Positions 33,776 through 43,598 are shown, numbered from the stretch's first letter. The stretch: DNA of 64,000 nucleotides from Streptomyces sp. ISL-43 (GCF_018614195.1 NZ_JAGGOT010000022.1:141051-205050), one strand, 5' to 3'. Made by a program: numbers and translations. The notes: generated by a model from the letters alone, not told the origin.

Positions 33776-34723
33776 ATGCAGATATCCGGTGTGCCCAAGG
33801 TGATCGTCCTGACGGGAGCCACCGGTTTCATCGGCTCTGTCGCGCTGGAGGCCTTGGCCCGCCGTTCCGGTGTCCGCGTACGTGCCCTCGCGCGCACCCC
33901 GGGCGCGGACCGCGACGGCGTGGAGTGGGTGCGCGCGGACCTGACCGACCCCGAATCGCTGCGGGGGGTCTGCGAGGGCGCGGTCGCGCTGGTGCACCTG
34001 GCCTCGTACATCGGGCGGGACGAGGAGCGGTGCCACGCGGTCAACGTCGCCGGCAGCGCGGCCCTGTTGGCGGAGGCCGCGCGGGCGGGTGTGGAGCGCG
34101 TCGTCCACCTCTCGACCGCCGCCGTCTACGGGAACCGGCCACACCGGGGCATCGGGGTCGACGGGATCGTCCCCGACCCCGCGTCCACCGCGAGCCGCAC
34201 CCGGCTGGCGGCGGAGGCCCCGGTGCTGGCCGCCGGCGGCGTCGTCCTGCGGCCGGGCCTGGTCCTCGGCACCGGTGACCGCTGGGTGGTCCCGGCCCTG
34301 GCCGAGCTGGTCACCCGGGTCCCGGCCCGCTGGGACGGCGGCCGCGCGCTGCTGTCCGTGGTCGGCGTCACGGAGTTGGCCCGCCTGATCGACGCCCTGG
34401 CGACCTCCACGGAACCCGTCCCCGCCGGGATCCACCACGCGAGCCACCCCGCCCCGGTGAGGATCGGCGACCTGATGGCGGCACTGGCCGCCCACGGCAT
34501 CGTGCCCGCGGTGGAAGAGGACTGGCCGTGGGACCGCTGCATCGCGGCCCTCCACACCCACCCGGGCCGCGTGACGGAACGCCAGTTCCGCCTACTGGCC
34601 CGCGACTACCACCAACAAAGCACCCCCATCTGGCACTTGACCAAGGTCCCCCCCGCCGACACCCCCCTCTCCTTCCTCCCCCCCTCAGCCCCCTGGTACC
34701 GCACCCACCTCACAACCCGCTGA
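33776..34723 (+). CDS. NAD-dependent epimerase/dehydratase family protein
   Basis: A 315-residue extended SDR. VLTGATGFIGSVALEAL is the cofactor motif and HLSTAAVYGN follows the family pattern, but the classical YxxxK is not evident (expected tyrosine region reads ASRTRLAAE), so catalysis may be altered. An internal GTG at 33791 is an alternative start. It is divergent from the peptide operon, with only ~85 bp of shared promoter space beyond the operator repeats. Substrate unknown. Confidence 0.82.
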   Translation: MQISGVPKVIVLTGATGFIGSVALEALARRSGVRVRALARTPGADRDGVEWVRADLTDPESLRGVCEGAVALVHLASYIGRDEERCHAVNVAGSAALLAEAARAGVERVVHLSTAAVYGNRPHRGIGVDGIVPDPASTASRTRLAAEAPVLAAGGVVLRPGLVLGTGDRWVVPALAELVTRVPARWDGGRALLSVVGVTELARLIDALATSTEPVPAGIHHASHPAPVRIGDLMAALAAHGIVPAVEEDWPWDRCIAALHTHPGRVTERQFRLLARDYHQQSTPIWHLTKVPPADTPLSFLPPSAPWYRTHLTTR

Positions 34724-34851
34724 CCCCACCCCGACAGCGAGCCCGAACCGCAGCCCCGTACCGGCGGAACCGAACCCGCAGGTCCCGACGTCGTCGTAAC
34801 GTGCCGGCGCACCACCCATGGCGGCTGCCGCGAACGAAACGGGGACGGCCC

Positions 34852-35895
34852 ATGACGCAGACGGACACCGGCACATCCCCCGGGCCCCCTCGAACCCCCC
34901 GGTTCCGGATCCCCCGCATCCCCCCGATCCCCACCCTCTCCCTCCTCCTCGCCACCCTCCTCGCCTTCCCCTCCCTCGTCCCCAACACCGTCGGCCACCC
35001 CGGCAGCCTGCTGGAGACGTTCCTCCCCTGGCTCGGCCTCGCCATCCCCCTCCTCCTCGGCCTCGCCGCCCTGCGCCGGTCCACCCTCCGCCGCTCCACC
35101 CCACCCCGCTCCACCATCGCCGCCCTCACCCTCCTGCTCCCCACCCTCGCCTGGCTCGCCCAGTTCGGCGGCCTGCTCCTTCCCGCCGCCACCGCTCCCA
35201 CCCCCACTCCCACCGGCGGCGCCCCCACCCTCACCACCACCCAGCACAACATCAGCGACGAGAACCCAGACCCGGCCGGTACCGCCCACGCCCTCGCCGC
35301 ATCCCACGCCGACCTCATCGCCCTGGAGGAACTGACGCCCTCCGCCCTCCCCGCCGTCAGCACCGCCCTCGCCCCCGGCTACCCCCACCACGCCACTCAC
35401 GGCACGGTCGGCCTCTGGTCGAAGTACCCGCTCACCGACATCCGCCCGGTCGACATCCGCCCGACCGGCCTCGGCGCGGCCGGAGCCGACTGGAACCGCG
35501 CCCTGCGCGCGACCGCCGCCACCCCGCACGGCCCCGTCGCCGTCTACGTCGCCCACCTGCCCTCCCTGCGCCTGGGCGCGACGGGCTTCGGCTCCGCCCG
35601 CCGCGACGAGAGCGCCGCCCTCCTCGGCTCGGTGCTCGCCGCGGAACCGGCCGACCGCGTCATCCTGCTCGGTGACCTCAACAGCACCACCGACGACCGC
35701 GGCCTGGCCCCGATCCGCGCGGCGCGGATGAACACTCCCTCCTCCGGCGGCTTCGCGTTCAGCTGGCCCGCGTCCTTCCCCCTGGCCCGGATCGACCAGA
35801 TCCTGGCCCGCTCGGGGACCGTCAGCCACATCCGCACGCTCCCCGCCACGCGCAGCGATCATCTGCCCGTCTCCGCTGTCATACGCTTCGGCTAG
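34852..35895 (+). CDS. membrane-anchored endonuclease/exonuclease/phosphatase-family protein
   Basis: A 347-residue protein with three N-terminal hydrophobic helices (about residues 25-110), then an EEP domain outside the membrane. TTTQHNISDENPDP, IALEELTP (metal-site glutamate), VYVAHLPS, LLGDLNST (GDxN) and TRSDHLPV (SDH) are the family's catalytic landmarks in order. Codon use here is extremely C-rich. Probably a surface phosphodiesterase or nuclease; substrate unknown. Confidence 0.88.
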   Translation: MTQTDTGTSPGPPRTPRFRIPRIPPIPTLSLLLATLLAFPSLVPNTVGHPGSLLETFLPWLGLAIPLLLGLAALRRSTLRRSTPPRSTIAALTLLLPTLAWLAQFGGLLLPAATAPTPTPTGGAPTLTTTQHNISDENPDPAGTAHALAASHADLIALEELTPSALPAVSTALAPGYPHHATHGTVGLWSKYPLTDIRPVDIRPTGLGAAGADWNRALRATAATPHGPVAVYVAHLPSLRLGATGFGSARRDESAALLGSVLAAEPADRVILLGDLNSTTDDRGLAPIRAARMNTPSSGGFAFSWPASFPLARIDQILARSGTVSHIRTLPATRSDHLPVSAVIRFG

Positions 35896-35904
35896 CGTGC
35901 GTCC

Positions 35905-36645
35905 ATGACCTCATTCGTGCTGGTGGCAGGCACCTGGCTCGGTTCGTCGGCATGGGACGAGGTGGCCGGCGAGCTCCGCGCCGCGGGCCACGACGCCCAC
36001 CCGCTGACCCTGTCCGGCCTCGAGGAGAAGCGGGAGACCCCGGCCGCGGCGCCCGGCCAGCAGACGCACGTCAAGGACATCGTCGACGCCGTCGACCGGC
36101 TCGGTCTGCGCGATGTCGTCCTGGTCGGCCACAGCTACTCCGGCATCCCGGTCGGCCAGGCCGCCGAGCGGATCGGCGCCCGGCTGCACCGGGTGGTCTT
36201 CGTCGACGCCAACGTCCCCGCCGACGGCGAGTCGTTCGTCTCCGGCTGGCCCGACGGCAGGGCGATGGTGGAGGCCGCGATCGCCGCGCACGGCGGCTTC
36301 TGGCCGCCGCTGGAGGCCGCCGACTTCGCGGGCCAGGGCCTCACCGACGGCCAGACGGCCCGGATCCTCGCCGCCTCGGTCCCGCACCCGGGTGCCACCC
36401 TCACCGAACCGGCCGTACTGGCCCGCCCGCTCGACGAACTCCCCGCGACCTACGTCAAGTGCCTGCTGGACGGCGCCGAGCCGGGCCCCGCCGTGGCGGA
36501 GCTGCTGGCCACCGGCCCGGACTGGCACCTGACCACCCTGGACACGGGCCACTGGCCGATGTTCTCCGCCCCGTCCGCCCTGACCCGCGTCCTGCTCGAC
36601 GCGGCCGCCCCCACCGGCGCCCCCACCCCCGGGCAACGCGGTTGA
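35905..36645 (+). CDS. alpha/beta hydrolase
   Basis: A 246-residue alpha/beta hydrolase. VLVAGTWLGSSAWDEVA replaces the usual HGxxxxxxxW oxyanion segment, the nucleophile is in VGHSYSGIPV, and DTGHWPMF holds the catalytic histidine. Close in shape to plant-type esterase (salicylate-binding/hydroxynitrile lyase-like) enzymes. Starts 9 nt after the upstream stop. Role unknown. Confidence 0.9.
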   Translation: MTSFVLVAGTWLGSSAWDEVAGELRAAGHDAHPLTLSGLEEKRETPAAAPGQQTHVKDIVDAVDRLGLRDVVLVGHSYSGIPVGQAAERIGARLHRVVFVDANVPADGESFVSGWPDGRAMVEAAIAAHGGFWPPLEAADFAGQGLTDGQTARILAASVPHPGATLTEPAVLARPLDELPATYVKCLLDGAEPGPAVAELLATGPDWHLTTLDTGHWPMFSAPSALTRVLLDAAAPTGAPTPGQRG

Positions 36646-36677
36646 CGGCGCCACCGCCTCGGGGTTTGCTGGGCCGA

Positions 36678-37145
36678 GTGTCTGATCTTCGTATGGAACG
36701 CGTGCACGGCGACGATGCCGGCGCCACAGCAGGTTCCGTCCTGTCCGACTGGCGGTACGTGCACAACCTGATCATCCCGACGCACGAGCTGTCGCTCGCC
36801 GACGTACGGGAGCGGTCCGGGCGCAACGCCCTGCACGTGGCCTACCTCGGCGACACCCTCATCGGCTGCACGACGGTCCGGCCACCGACGGAAGGCCCCG
36901 CGCCCGCCACCGCCACCGTGATCGCACGGGTCCTGCCCGCGTACCGCGGCCGGGGTTTCGGCCGCGAGCTGTACGCGTACGGGCTCGCGCACGCCCGGGA
37001 GCTCGGGGCCGAGGTGGTCGAGACCGTCGTGCTCGCCTCCAACCCGGAGGGCCTGCGCTTCTCCCAGGAGAACGGCTTCGTCGAGTTCGACCGCTACGTC
37101 CTGCCCGGAGACACCGTGCCCTACGTCGAACTGCGCCTCGCGTGA
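36678..37145 (+). CDS. GNAT-family N-acetyltransferase
   Basis: A 155-residue GNAT protein. ATVIARVLPAYRGRGFGRELYAYGLAHA carries the acetyl-CoA-binding RGxGxGRELY motif, and NPEGLRFSQENGFVEFDRY the C-terminal strand. GTG start at 36678, or ATG five codons later. Its stop overlaps the start of a further partial acetyltransferase sequence, suggesting an original two-domain enzyme. Confidence 0.86.
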   Translation: MSDLRMERVHGDDAGATAGSVLSDWRYVHNLIIPTHELSLADVRERSGRNALHVAYLGDTLIGCTTVRPPTEGPAPATATVIARVLPAYRGRGFGRELYAYGLAHARELGAEVVETVVLASNPEGLRFSQENGFVEFDRYVLPGDTVPYVELRLA

Positions 37146-37384
37146 CCGGCCACCGGGTCCGTCTCGAACTCGACGTCCGCTCCTTCGCCGCCGCCCGTTT
37201 CACGCCGTACGCCAACCGCTGCCGCGCCGCCGGCATCGACTTCACGACCCTCGCCGAGCTCGGCGACGGACCGCGGGAGCGCCGGGCCCTGTACGAGCTG
37301 AACAAGGAGTGTTCGGCCGACATCCCCGAGCGCGGCGCCTTCCACTCCTACGAGGAGTACGTGCGACTGCGCCCCTCCGCCTGA
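37142..37384 (+). pseudogene. truncated second GNAT domain
   Basis: An 80-residue frame starting GTGA at the upstream stop. It contains the early part of a GNAT domain (ALYELNKECSADIPERG, HSYEEYVRLRPSA) and ends where the acetyl-CoA core should begin. Tandem GNAT proteins are common in Streptomyces, so this looks like the remnant of one, cut at its 3' half. Confidence 0.6.
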
Positions 37385-37496
37385 GGGGACTTGCCCGAAG
37401 GGGCACCCCCCGCTGCGCCGACGGCGGCCTCGCGGGGCCTAGTCCGCCCGCGCTCCCCTGGCCGATCATCGGATCATGCTGGGGGTTCACTGACCT

Positions 37497-40400
37497 ATGG
37501 CGCGCGAGGCCGGACAGGCCCGCCGGAAGGACGACGAGGCGGCGACCGCGCCGCCCCGCACCGTCCGTGAACCGCCCGCGCCCTCGGCCTCCCGCACCAA
37601 CACGCCCGCCCCCACACCCCGCCATACCCCCGCATCCGTGCTCTGGCTCCAGCGGGCCGCCGGCAACTCCGCCGTCTCGGGCTCGATGCGCGACGGCCCC
37701 GGCCCGCCCACGCCGGGCTCCGGTACCCTGGCGCAGGCCACCGAGGCGGCCCCCGCCGCTCCGGGCCAGGCCACCGAGGCGACCGCCTCCGCATCCGCCG
37801 GAGCCCCGCCCCCCGGAGCCCCGCCCGCCGGACCCACCGCGCAGGCACCGGCATCCGTACCCGTACAGGCCGAAGCAACGCCGACGCCCGCCGACGACCG
37901 GCAACCCGGTCAGGGACCCGGCCAAGCCGCAGGTCAAGCCGCAGGTCAAGCCACCGGCGCCGACGCCGCCTTCACCGCGCTCATGGCCTCCCACCACGCC
38001 GAGCTCACGGGCCTCGACGCGCAGCGCCGCTCCCGCGTCACCGAGGCCGCGACGGCCGGCAAACTGGAATTCCGCGCCCGGTCGGACGCGGCCGCCACCT
38101 CCCTGGACGCGGCCCACGACGAGGTCATCGCCGGCATTCGGGCCCGCTCGACCGCCGACCAGAGCTCGGTCGGCGCCGCGCTGCACGGCGCGTTGGCCAA
38201 GGTCGACGCGGCGGCCGAGACGGAACTGGCCGCCGTGACCACCGCGGTGGACGGCAGCGGGGGCGCCGTCCGGGCGGCCGCCGAGGCCAAGGCGGGCGAG
38301 GCGGTCGGACTCGGCGAACAGCACGCGGGGCGGGCCGCGGACGGCAGCGCACAGCACACCGGCGCCGCGGCGGAGATCCGCGACCGCAAGATCACCCAGT
38401 ACCGGGACGGCGACAAGGGCGCGGAGATCGCCCGGAGCATCCGCTCCCAGACGACCCGTCTCATGGGCGGGATCGGCGAGACCGGCCGCAGGGCCGCCGC
38501 CGAGGTGCGCCGCAAAGCAGCCGAGCTCGCGGGCAAGTTCCGCTCCGAGGGCCGGGAGGCGGCCGCCGGTCTGGCCGATCCCGGCCGGGACGCGCGGGAG
38601 CGGATCGTCCACGTACGGGACGAGGCGAAGCGGGCACTGCGCGACATGGCCCGTACCGCCACGGCGAAGATCGCCGAGAGCGAGACGACGGCGATCGGCA
38701 ACCTCCAGCGCGGCCGGGCGGGCGCGGTGGCCGCCGTACGCGAAGCGGCCCCGGCGGTGGACGCCACCTTGGACCGGGCGGCCGCCGAGGCCGCCACGAA
38801 GCTGTCCGGACAATCCTCCGCCATGGCCCGCGACTTGGCCGAGGTCACGACGACCATCGCCGAGAACGGCTGGTACCCACCCTTCCTCCAGCAGGCCCGC
38901 GGCGAGGTCGAGTCCTCCCTGACCACCCAGCACGGTGAGCTCGACGCCTTCGCCGACCGCACCATGAGCGCGCTGGGCGAAGCCTCGTCCACCGCGTCCG
39001 CGGAGCTCGGCGAACAACACGACGCCGCGCTCGGCGCGGTCCGCCGTACGGGCACGGACTTCGCCTCGGCGTCGGGGCAGGCAGTGAGCGAGGTCGCGGC
39101 CCGGATGGACGGGGCGGCCGGCACCGCCGCCGAGGGCATCCGCCCGGTGGCGCCCGCCGTGGCCGAGAAGCTGACCGGCGCCGTCACCGAGATCGACGGC
39201 CGCTGGGCGGGGCAGCTCACCGAGCACGGCGGCCGGCTGTCGGCCCAGGTCGACGGGGCCGTCGCGGGCCAGACACGGGCGGTGGGCGGACTGTCGGCGT
39301 CCATCGACCACGGCGCCGCCGAAGTGACGAGCAGCGGCGGGTTCTTCGGCAATCTCCTCTCCTTCGTCGTCGGCACCTTCGAGGGCCTGTTCCTCGGCGC
39401 CCTGGACCTGCTCAAGGGTCTGTGGGAGGCGATCAAGACCCCGCTGTTCTGGATCGTCGTCGCGGTCGCGGTGCTGCTGATCGCCGTGGCCGTCATCGGG
39501 GTGATGGTCATCGGGGGTCTGGCACTGGGCGCGGCGATCGCCGCCGTCCTGGAGGTGGTCGGCGTCATCCTGCTCGTCGTCGGCGCCATCGCCGGTGTCC
39601 TGATGGCGGGCTACTACGTCTACCTCATGTTCACCAAGCCCGGTCTGACCTGGCGCGAGCGCGGCCGGCTGCTGGGCAAGGCGGTGTTCGAGCTGATCCT
39701 GGCCTTCGCGGGCACGGGGATCCTCAAGCGGCTGGCGGTCCTCGGGAAGATCGCCGAACTGCGCCGGTTCCTGGCGCTGGTCGGCGACCTCTCGAAGGCG
39801 CTGCGCCTGATCCATCTGCTGCCCGATCTCGAAAAGCTCTTCCTCCTGATGGAGAAGGTCGAGAAGGCCGAGAAGCTCATCGTGCTCCTGGAGCGGGTCA
39901 AGGACGTCGAGACCCTGATCAAGCTTCTGGACAAGGTCAAGGACGCCGACCGGCTGATCGCCCTCCTGGAGAAGGTCAAGAACGCCGAGCTGCTGCTCAA
40001 ACTGCTGGGCAACCCCAAGATCCCCGACGCCCTCGCGCTCGAACGCCTGCTGGCCCACCCCAAGGTCACCGACCTGGCGGCGCTGGAAAGGCTCCTGGAG
40101 GACGCGAGGATCGCCGACCTCCCCGAGCTGCTGGCCCTGCTCGACAGCGCGAAGATCGCCGACACCGCGCAGCTGTCCCGGCTGCTGGAGGGCTACCGGT
40201 CCGGTGCCCGGCTACGGGAGCTGCTCGCCCTCCCCGCCTTCGCCGACGGCGCCTCCCTGGAGCACCTCGCCGACGTCCTGGCCCGGGCCGGCTGGCCGGA
40301 GGCGACCCGAGCCGGTGAGCTCGCCGCCCCCAAGCTGGCGCAACTGGCCGAGCCGGCCATCCTGGCCGAGGTCGAGGCGACGCTGGCGGCGCAGGAGGCC

Positions 40401-41018
40401 GGCCAGATCACCGGGATGCGGGACTGGCTGCTGTTCAACGGCAAGAAGGCCCCCGGCGAACTGGCTGAGGCCGCGGCCGAGCTGCGCGACGCCCGGCGGC
40501 TGGCGGACGACAACCCCGGCCGGGTGGTCCGGGTCGGCCGGGAGCAACGGGCGCCCCGGCGCCCTGGGACGGCCGACGAGCCGCTGCCGGAGTTCGACCT
40601 CTCCGTCGAGACCCCGGCGGGCACGGTCACCGCGGTGGTCGAGGTGACCACGGTCGAGGCGAAGGTCTCACAGGCCTCCGACGTGTCGAACGGGATCCGG
40701 CACGCGGCGGACAAAGTGGCCGCCCGCCTGAACACCCCGACCCCCGTGCAGGGCAGCCCGCAGGCCCTGATCCACATGGTGCTCGACGTCGGCAGGAAGC
40801 AGCTGCGCGGCACGGTCCGGGAGGTCCTGGCGGACGGTACGGTGAACATCCTCCGCCCCGACGGCACTCCGATCAGGACCGGCAACTTCTTCGACGACGT
40901 GGCCCGCAACATCGGCACCTTGAGGAACTCCGAGCTGCTCGACCGGGTGACACTCGTCGAGGCGACGGGCCACCGCACCGTGTACGTACGGCAGGGCTCG
41001 ACATGGACGAGGCTGTGA
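37497..41018 (+). CDS. large polymorphic-toxin/eCIS-cargo-like protein
   Basis: A 1173-residue protein. Residues ~48-60 read VLWLQRAAGNSAV, the N-terminal motif of many contractile-injection-system (eCIS) associated proteins. Then come a Pro/Ala-rich linker (to ~155), a long alanine-rich coiled-coil region (~155-640), a hydrophobic stretch (~648-715) of two or more membrane helices, and leucine-rich helical repeats built on a KLIVLLERVKDVETL-type unit (~765-900). A distinct C-terminal domain (~1020-1173) begins EFDLSVETPAGTV and includes VVEVTTVEAK, which could be a PD-(D/E)xK-like core. Architecture suggests delivery plus a variable toxin tip. No CIS structural genes lie here. Confidence 0.7.
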   Translation: MAREAGQARRKDDEAATAPPRTVREPPAPSASRTNTPAPTPRHTPASVLWLQRAAGNSAVSGSMRDGPGPPTPGSGTLAQATEAAPAAPGQATEATASASAGAPPPGAPPAGPTAQAPASVPVQAEATPTPADDRQPGQGPGQAAGQAAGQATGADAAFTALMASHHAELTGLDAQRRSRVTEAATAGKLEFRARSDAAATSLDAAHDEVIAGIRARSTADQSSVGAALHGALAKVDAAAETELAAVTTAVDGSGGAVRAAAEAKAGEAVGLGEQHAGRAADGSAQHTGAAAEIRDRKITQYRDGDKGAEIARSIRSQTTRLMGGIGETGRRAAAEVRRKAAELAGKFRSEGREAAAGLADPGRDARERIVHVRDEAKRALRDMARTATAKIAESETTAIGNLQRGRAGAVAAVREAAPAVDATLDRAAAEAATKLSGQSSAMARDLAEVTTTIAENGWYPPFLQQARGEVESSLTTQHGELDAFADRTMSALGEASSTASAELGEQHDAALGAVRRTGTDFASASGQAVSEVAARMDGAAGTAAEGIRPVAPAVAEKLTGAVTEIDGRWAGQLTEHGGRLSAQVDGAVAGQTRAVGGLSASIDHGAAEVTSSGGFFGNLLSFVVGTFEGLFLGALDLLKGLWEAIKTPLFWIVVAVAVLLIAVAVIGVMVIGGLALGAAIAAVLEVVGVILLVVGAIAGVLMAGYYVYLMFTKPGLTWRERGRLLGKAVFELILAFAGTGILKRLAVLGKIAELRRFLALVGDLSKALRLIHLLPDLEKLFLLMEKVEKAEKLIVLLERVKDVETLIKLLDKVKDADRLIALLEKVKNAELLLKLLGNPKIPDALALERLLAHPKVTDLAALERLLEDARIADLPELLALLDSAKIADTAQLSRLLEGYRSGARLRELLALPAFADGASLEHLADVLARAGWPEATRAGELAAPKLAQLAEPAILAEVEATLAAQEAGQITGMRDWLLFNGKKAPGELAEAAAELRDARRLADDNPGRVVRVGREQRAPRRPGTADEPLPEFDLSVETPAGTVTAVVEVTTVEAKVSQASDVSNGIRHAADKVAARLNTPTPVQGSPQALIHMVLDVGRKQLRGTVREVLADGTVNILRPDGTPIRTGNFFDDVARNIGTLRNSELLDRVTLVEATGHRTVYVRQGSTWTRL

Positions 41019-41116
41019 AGCGGCGCAGCCCCGAAGCCGCGCAGCGGTCAAGCTGTGCGGCGGCGGGGCGGTGCAGCTGTGAGGCAGTGGGCGACCAGAC
41101 GGTGAGGACGGCGGGC

Positions 41117-41848
41117 ATGACCGAGTCAGAGATCCACATCCGGGACCGGGCCCGCGCCCACGTACGCGCCGAACTCCTCGCCCCGCAAGGCACCGACGAC
41201 CCCTCCGCGGTCGACGCCCTGCTCGCCCTCGCCGAGGACCTCTTCGTTCCCTTGGCCGTCGACGTCGAACTCGCCTGCTGTGACGCCGAGTCCGGCTACC
41301 CGCTCGACGAGCCCCGCCCCCGGGCGCCCTACCAACAGCTGCGCCTCGGCCCGCTCCCCGAGACGCTGGCGGTCCGCGAAGTCTGGACCGACACCCGGGT
41401 GACCCGGGTGGAGGACCGGGACCGCCTGGCCCGCGCCGAGATCCTCGGCTGGCTCGCCGCCGTCCGGGCGGGCCAGGAGTGCGCGCAGCCCCGTACCGCG
41501 ACCGGGTGGACCCAGCTACTGGTCGAGTCGGTCCGCGCCCGCCTGCCCAAGTCCACGGGCGAGCTGTCCGTGCTGCCGGTGTCCTACGGCGCCGGAGTGA
41601 TCGCCTACCCCGTCGAACGCCCGGCGGACGCCTCGGACGACTCCCTCTGGGTATCAGGCCCGCTCGAAGGGCGCCCCGGCACCGCCCCGTTCGAGCTGCG
41701 CATCGTCAACGAGGCCGGGTTCCTGTCCCTCGACCTCTCCCTGAACTGGTCACCCTGGATCGAGCCGGACGGCGCGGGCCGCCCCGCCGTCGATGCCGCC
41801 GTCGCCCGCCTCTCGTCCCTGGGCTGGGACGTCACCTCGGCCGCGTAA
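41117..41848 (+). CDS. hypothetical protein, possible immunity partner
   Basis: A 243-residue soluble protein beginning MTESEIHIRDRARAHVRAEL. No signal peptide or membrane segment, and no family recognised. Features are an acidic helical N-terminus (TDDPSAVDALLALAEDLFVPLAVDVELA), and VSYGAGVIAYPVER and LRIVNEAGFLSLDLSLNWSPW in the second half. It starts 99 nt after the toxin-like gene on the same strand, the usual place for an immunity gene. That role is inferred from position only. An upstream in-frame ATG at 41003 would overlap the toxin gene and is less likely. Confidence 0.75.
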   Translation: MTESEIHIRDRARAHVRAELLAPQGTDDPSAVDALLALAEDLFVPLAVDVELACCDAESGYPLDEPRPRAPYQQLRLGPLPETLAVREVWTDTRVTRVEDRDRLARAEILGWLAAVRAGQECAQPRTATGWTQLLVESVRARLPKSTGELSVLPVSYGAGVIAYPVERPADASDDSLWVSGPLEGRPGTAPFELRIVNEAGFLSLDLSLNWSPWIEPDGAGRPAVDAAVARLSSLGWDVTSAA

Positions 41849-41918
41849 AACACCTCTGCCCAGCAGGTCTTACGATGACCCGGATTCATGATCTTTCGAA
41901 TTCGAGGGTAGGAACCCG

Positions 41919-43598
41919 TTGAAGGGCATACACAGAACGCTCGGCACCGCGGCGAGCCGGCTTGCCGTCGGCCTGGCCTTGCTCGCCGGCGCCGTGGCAG
42001 GGGGTTCGCAGCCGGTGGCGGCCGACCCGGTCGCACCGCAGGCGGTGCGTACCGTCTCGTACAACGCGTGCGGGGCGTCCACGTGCCAGAACACCGTCGA
42101 CAGTGCTCAAGAGTGGGCGGTGAAGTTCCAGTCGCGGATGCAGGCCGAGGGCGGGCCCGCCGATGTGATCGCGCTGCAGGAGCTGTGCGCGGGGCAGTAC
42201 GAGGCGCTGGAGAAACTGCTGGTCGGCTACACGTCGGTGCGGGTCGGTGAGCAAGAGCCCCCGGGGTGCGTGCGCTGGGGAGGAACATCGGCGAAGTTCG
42301 GGCAGGCGGTCTTCGTCAAGGGCGCGAAGGCCGACTTCTCGACGCACCAGGCGCTGGTCAACCCCGGTGAGACCAAGGTGTCGGAGCAGCGCTGGGTGGC
42401 GTGCGTCAAGGGGCCGATCGGCGGCCGGACCACGCTGGCGTGCGGGACGCACCTGGCGACGAGCCTCCCGGCGAACGGGACACCGGTGATGCTCGACAAC
42501 ATGGAGCGATGGGCGGCGGGCGCGCCCGCGCTGGTCACCGGCGACTTCAACGCCGTGCCGAGCAACGCGGCCCTCAAGCCGGTGCGGGCCGGCCTGTGCG
42601 CCACGGGTCCCTTCGCCGAGGCGGACGCGACCGACAACAAGGCGACCGCCTGGGCGACCGGGGTGCCCGTCGGGTACCGGCTCAAGTACGACCATGCCTT
42701 CTTCGGCGGCAGGGACTTCACCGGCCTGAAGGCGAAGACGGCCGACATCGACCTGACTCCGGGTGAGGACCACAAGCTCCTGTGGGCCGAGGCCCAGCCG
42801 CTGGAGCGGACCGCGGTGCACGTGCCGGGCGACCTCACCGGCGACCTGTGCCCCGACATGCTCGCGGTGCGCAAGGACGACACCCTGCGGTTGTATCCCG
42901 GGACGGGCCGGGGCACGTTCGGCTCGCCGCGCGTGATCGGCAGCGGACCCGAGTGGAACGGTGCGGTGGTCAGCCACCGCGGGGACTGGGACGGTGACGG
43001 CGACGAGGACGTCGTCGCCCGCAAGGGCGACCAGCTGCTGCTCCACAAGAACACGGGCACCGGCGACCTCGAAGCCGGTGTGGTGATGAAGGTGTCCGAG
43101 ACCGGCTGGGCGCACACGACGCCGGTCGCGGCCGGGGACGTCGACGGGGACGGAAGCCCCGACCTCGTCGCCAAGAGCAGCACGGGCCTGTGGCTCCACC
43201 GGGGCCGGGTGGCGGCGGACGGCGGTTGGCTCTCCTACGGCGCCGTCCGGATCGGACTCGAGGAGTGGAAGGACAAGGAGGTCCTCGTTCCCGGGGATGT
43301 GACCGGGGACAAGAAGGCCGAACTGTGGGCCCGTGACACTGCCGGGGACATCAAGCAGTACAGCTACGACGACGCCGCGAAGATGCTGGGTACCCCCGGT
43401 GTCGTCGGCAACCTGCCGGCGAGCTCCCGCGTGCTCGGGCTCTCCGCGGGTGACGGTGACGGTGACGGCCTCTCCGACCTCTGGTACACCACGTCCACGG
43501 CCGACCTCGCCTTCCACCCGGGAGGCGCCGCCTTCACGGAGACCGGCTCCGTGACCGTCGGCACCGGAGGCTGGGGCTACTTCTCCCACCTCGGCTGA
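41919..43598 (+). CDS. secreted EEP-family enzyme with VCBS/FG-GAP repeats
   Basis: A 559-residue exported protein. The TTG start (GAGGG upstream) leads a signal peptide with ASRLAVGLALLAGAVAG and a cleavage site near VAADP. Residues ~40-290 are an endonuclease/exonuclease/phosphatase domain (TVSYNACGAS, IALQELCAGQ, CGTHLATS, VTGDFNAVPS, KYDHAFFGG). The rest is beta-propeller-like repeats with calcium-type DxDGDGxxD loops (DWDGDGDEDVVARKGD, DVDGDGSPDLVAKS, DGDGDGLSDLWY). Likely an extracellular nuclease or phosphoesterase. Confidence 0.9.
   Translation: MKGIHRTLGTAASRLAVGLALLAGAVAGGSQPVAADPVAPQAVRTVSYNACGASTCQNTVDSAQEWAVKFQSRMQAEGGPADVIALQELCAGQYEALEKLLVGYTSVRVGEQEPPGCVRWGGTSAKFGQAVFVKGAKADFSTHQALVNPGETKVSEQRWVACVKGPIGGRTTLACGTHLATSLPANGTPVMLDNMERWAAGAPALVTGDFNAVPSNAALKPVRAGLCATGPFAEADATDNKATAWATGVPVGYRLKYDHAFFGGRDFTGLKAKTADIDLTPGEDHKLLWAEAQPLERTAVHVPGDLTGDLCPDMLAVRKDDTLRLYPGTGRGTFGSPRVIGSGPEWNGAVVSHRGDWDGDGDEDVVARKGDQLLLHKNTGTGDLEAGVVMKVSETGWAHTTPVAAGDVDGDGSPDLVAKSSTGLWLHRGRVAADGGWLSYGAVRIGLEEWKDKEVLVPGDVTGDKKAELWARDTAGDIKQYSYDDAAKMLGTPGVVGNLPASSRVLGLSAGDGDGDGLSDLWYTTSTADLAFHPGGAAFTETGSVTVGTGGWGYFSHLG

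Noticed and set aside
37242..40058. Minus-strand frame of about 938 codons
   Set aside because: Antisense to the toxin-like gene; glycine-rich, no recognisable domain.
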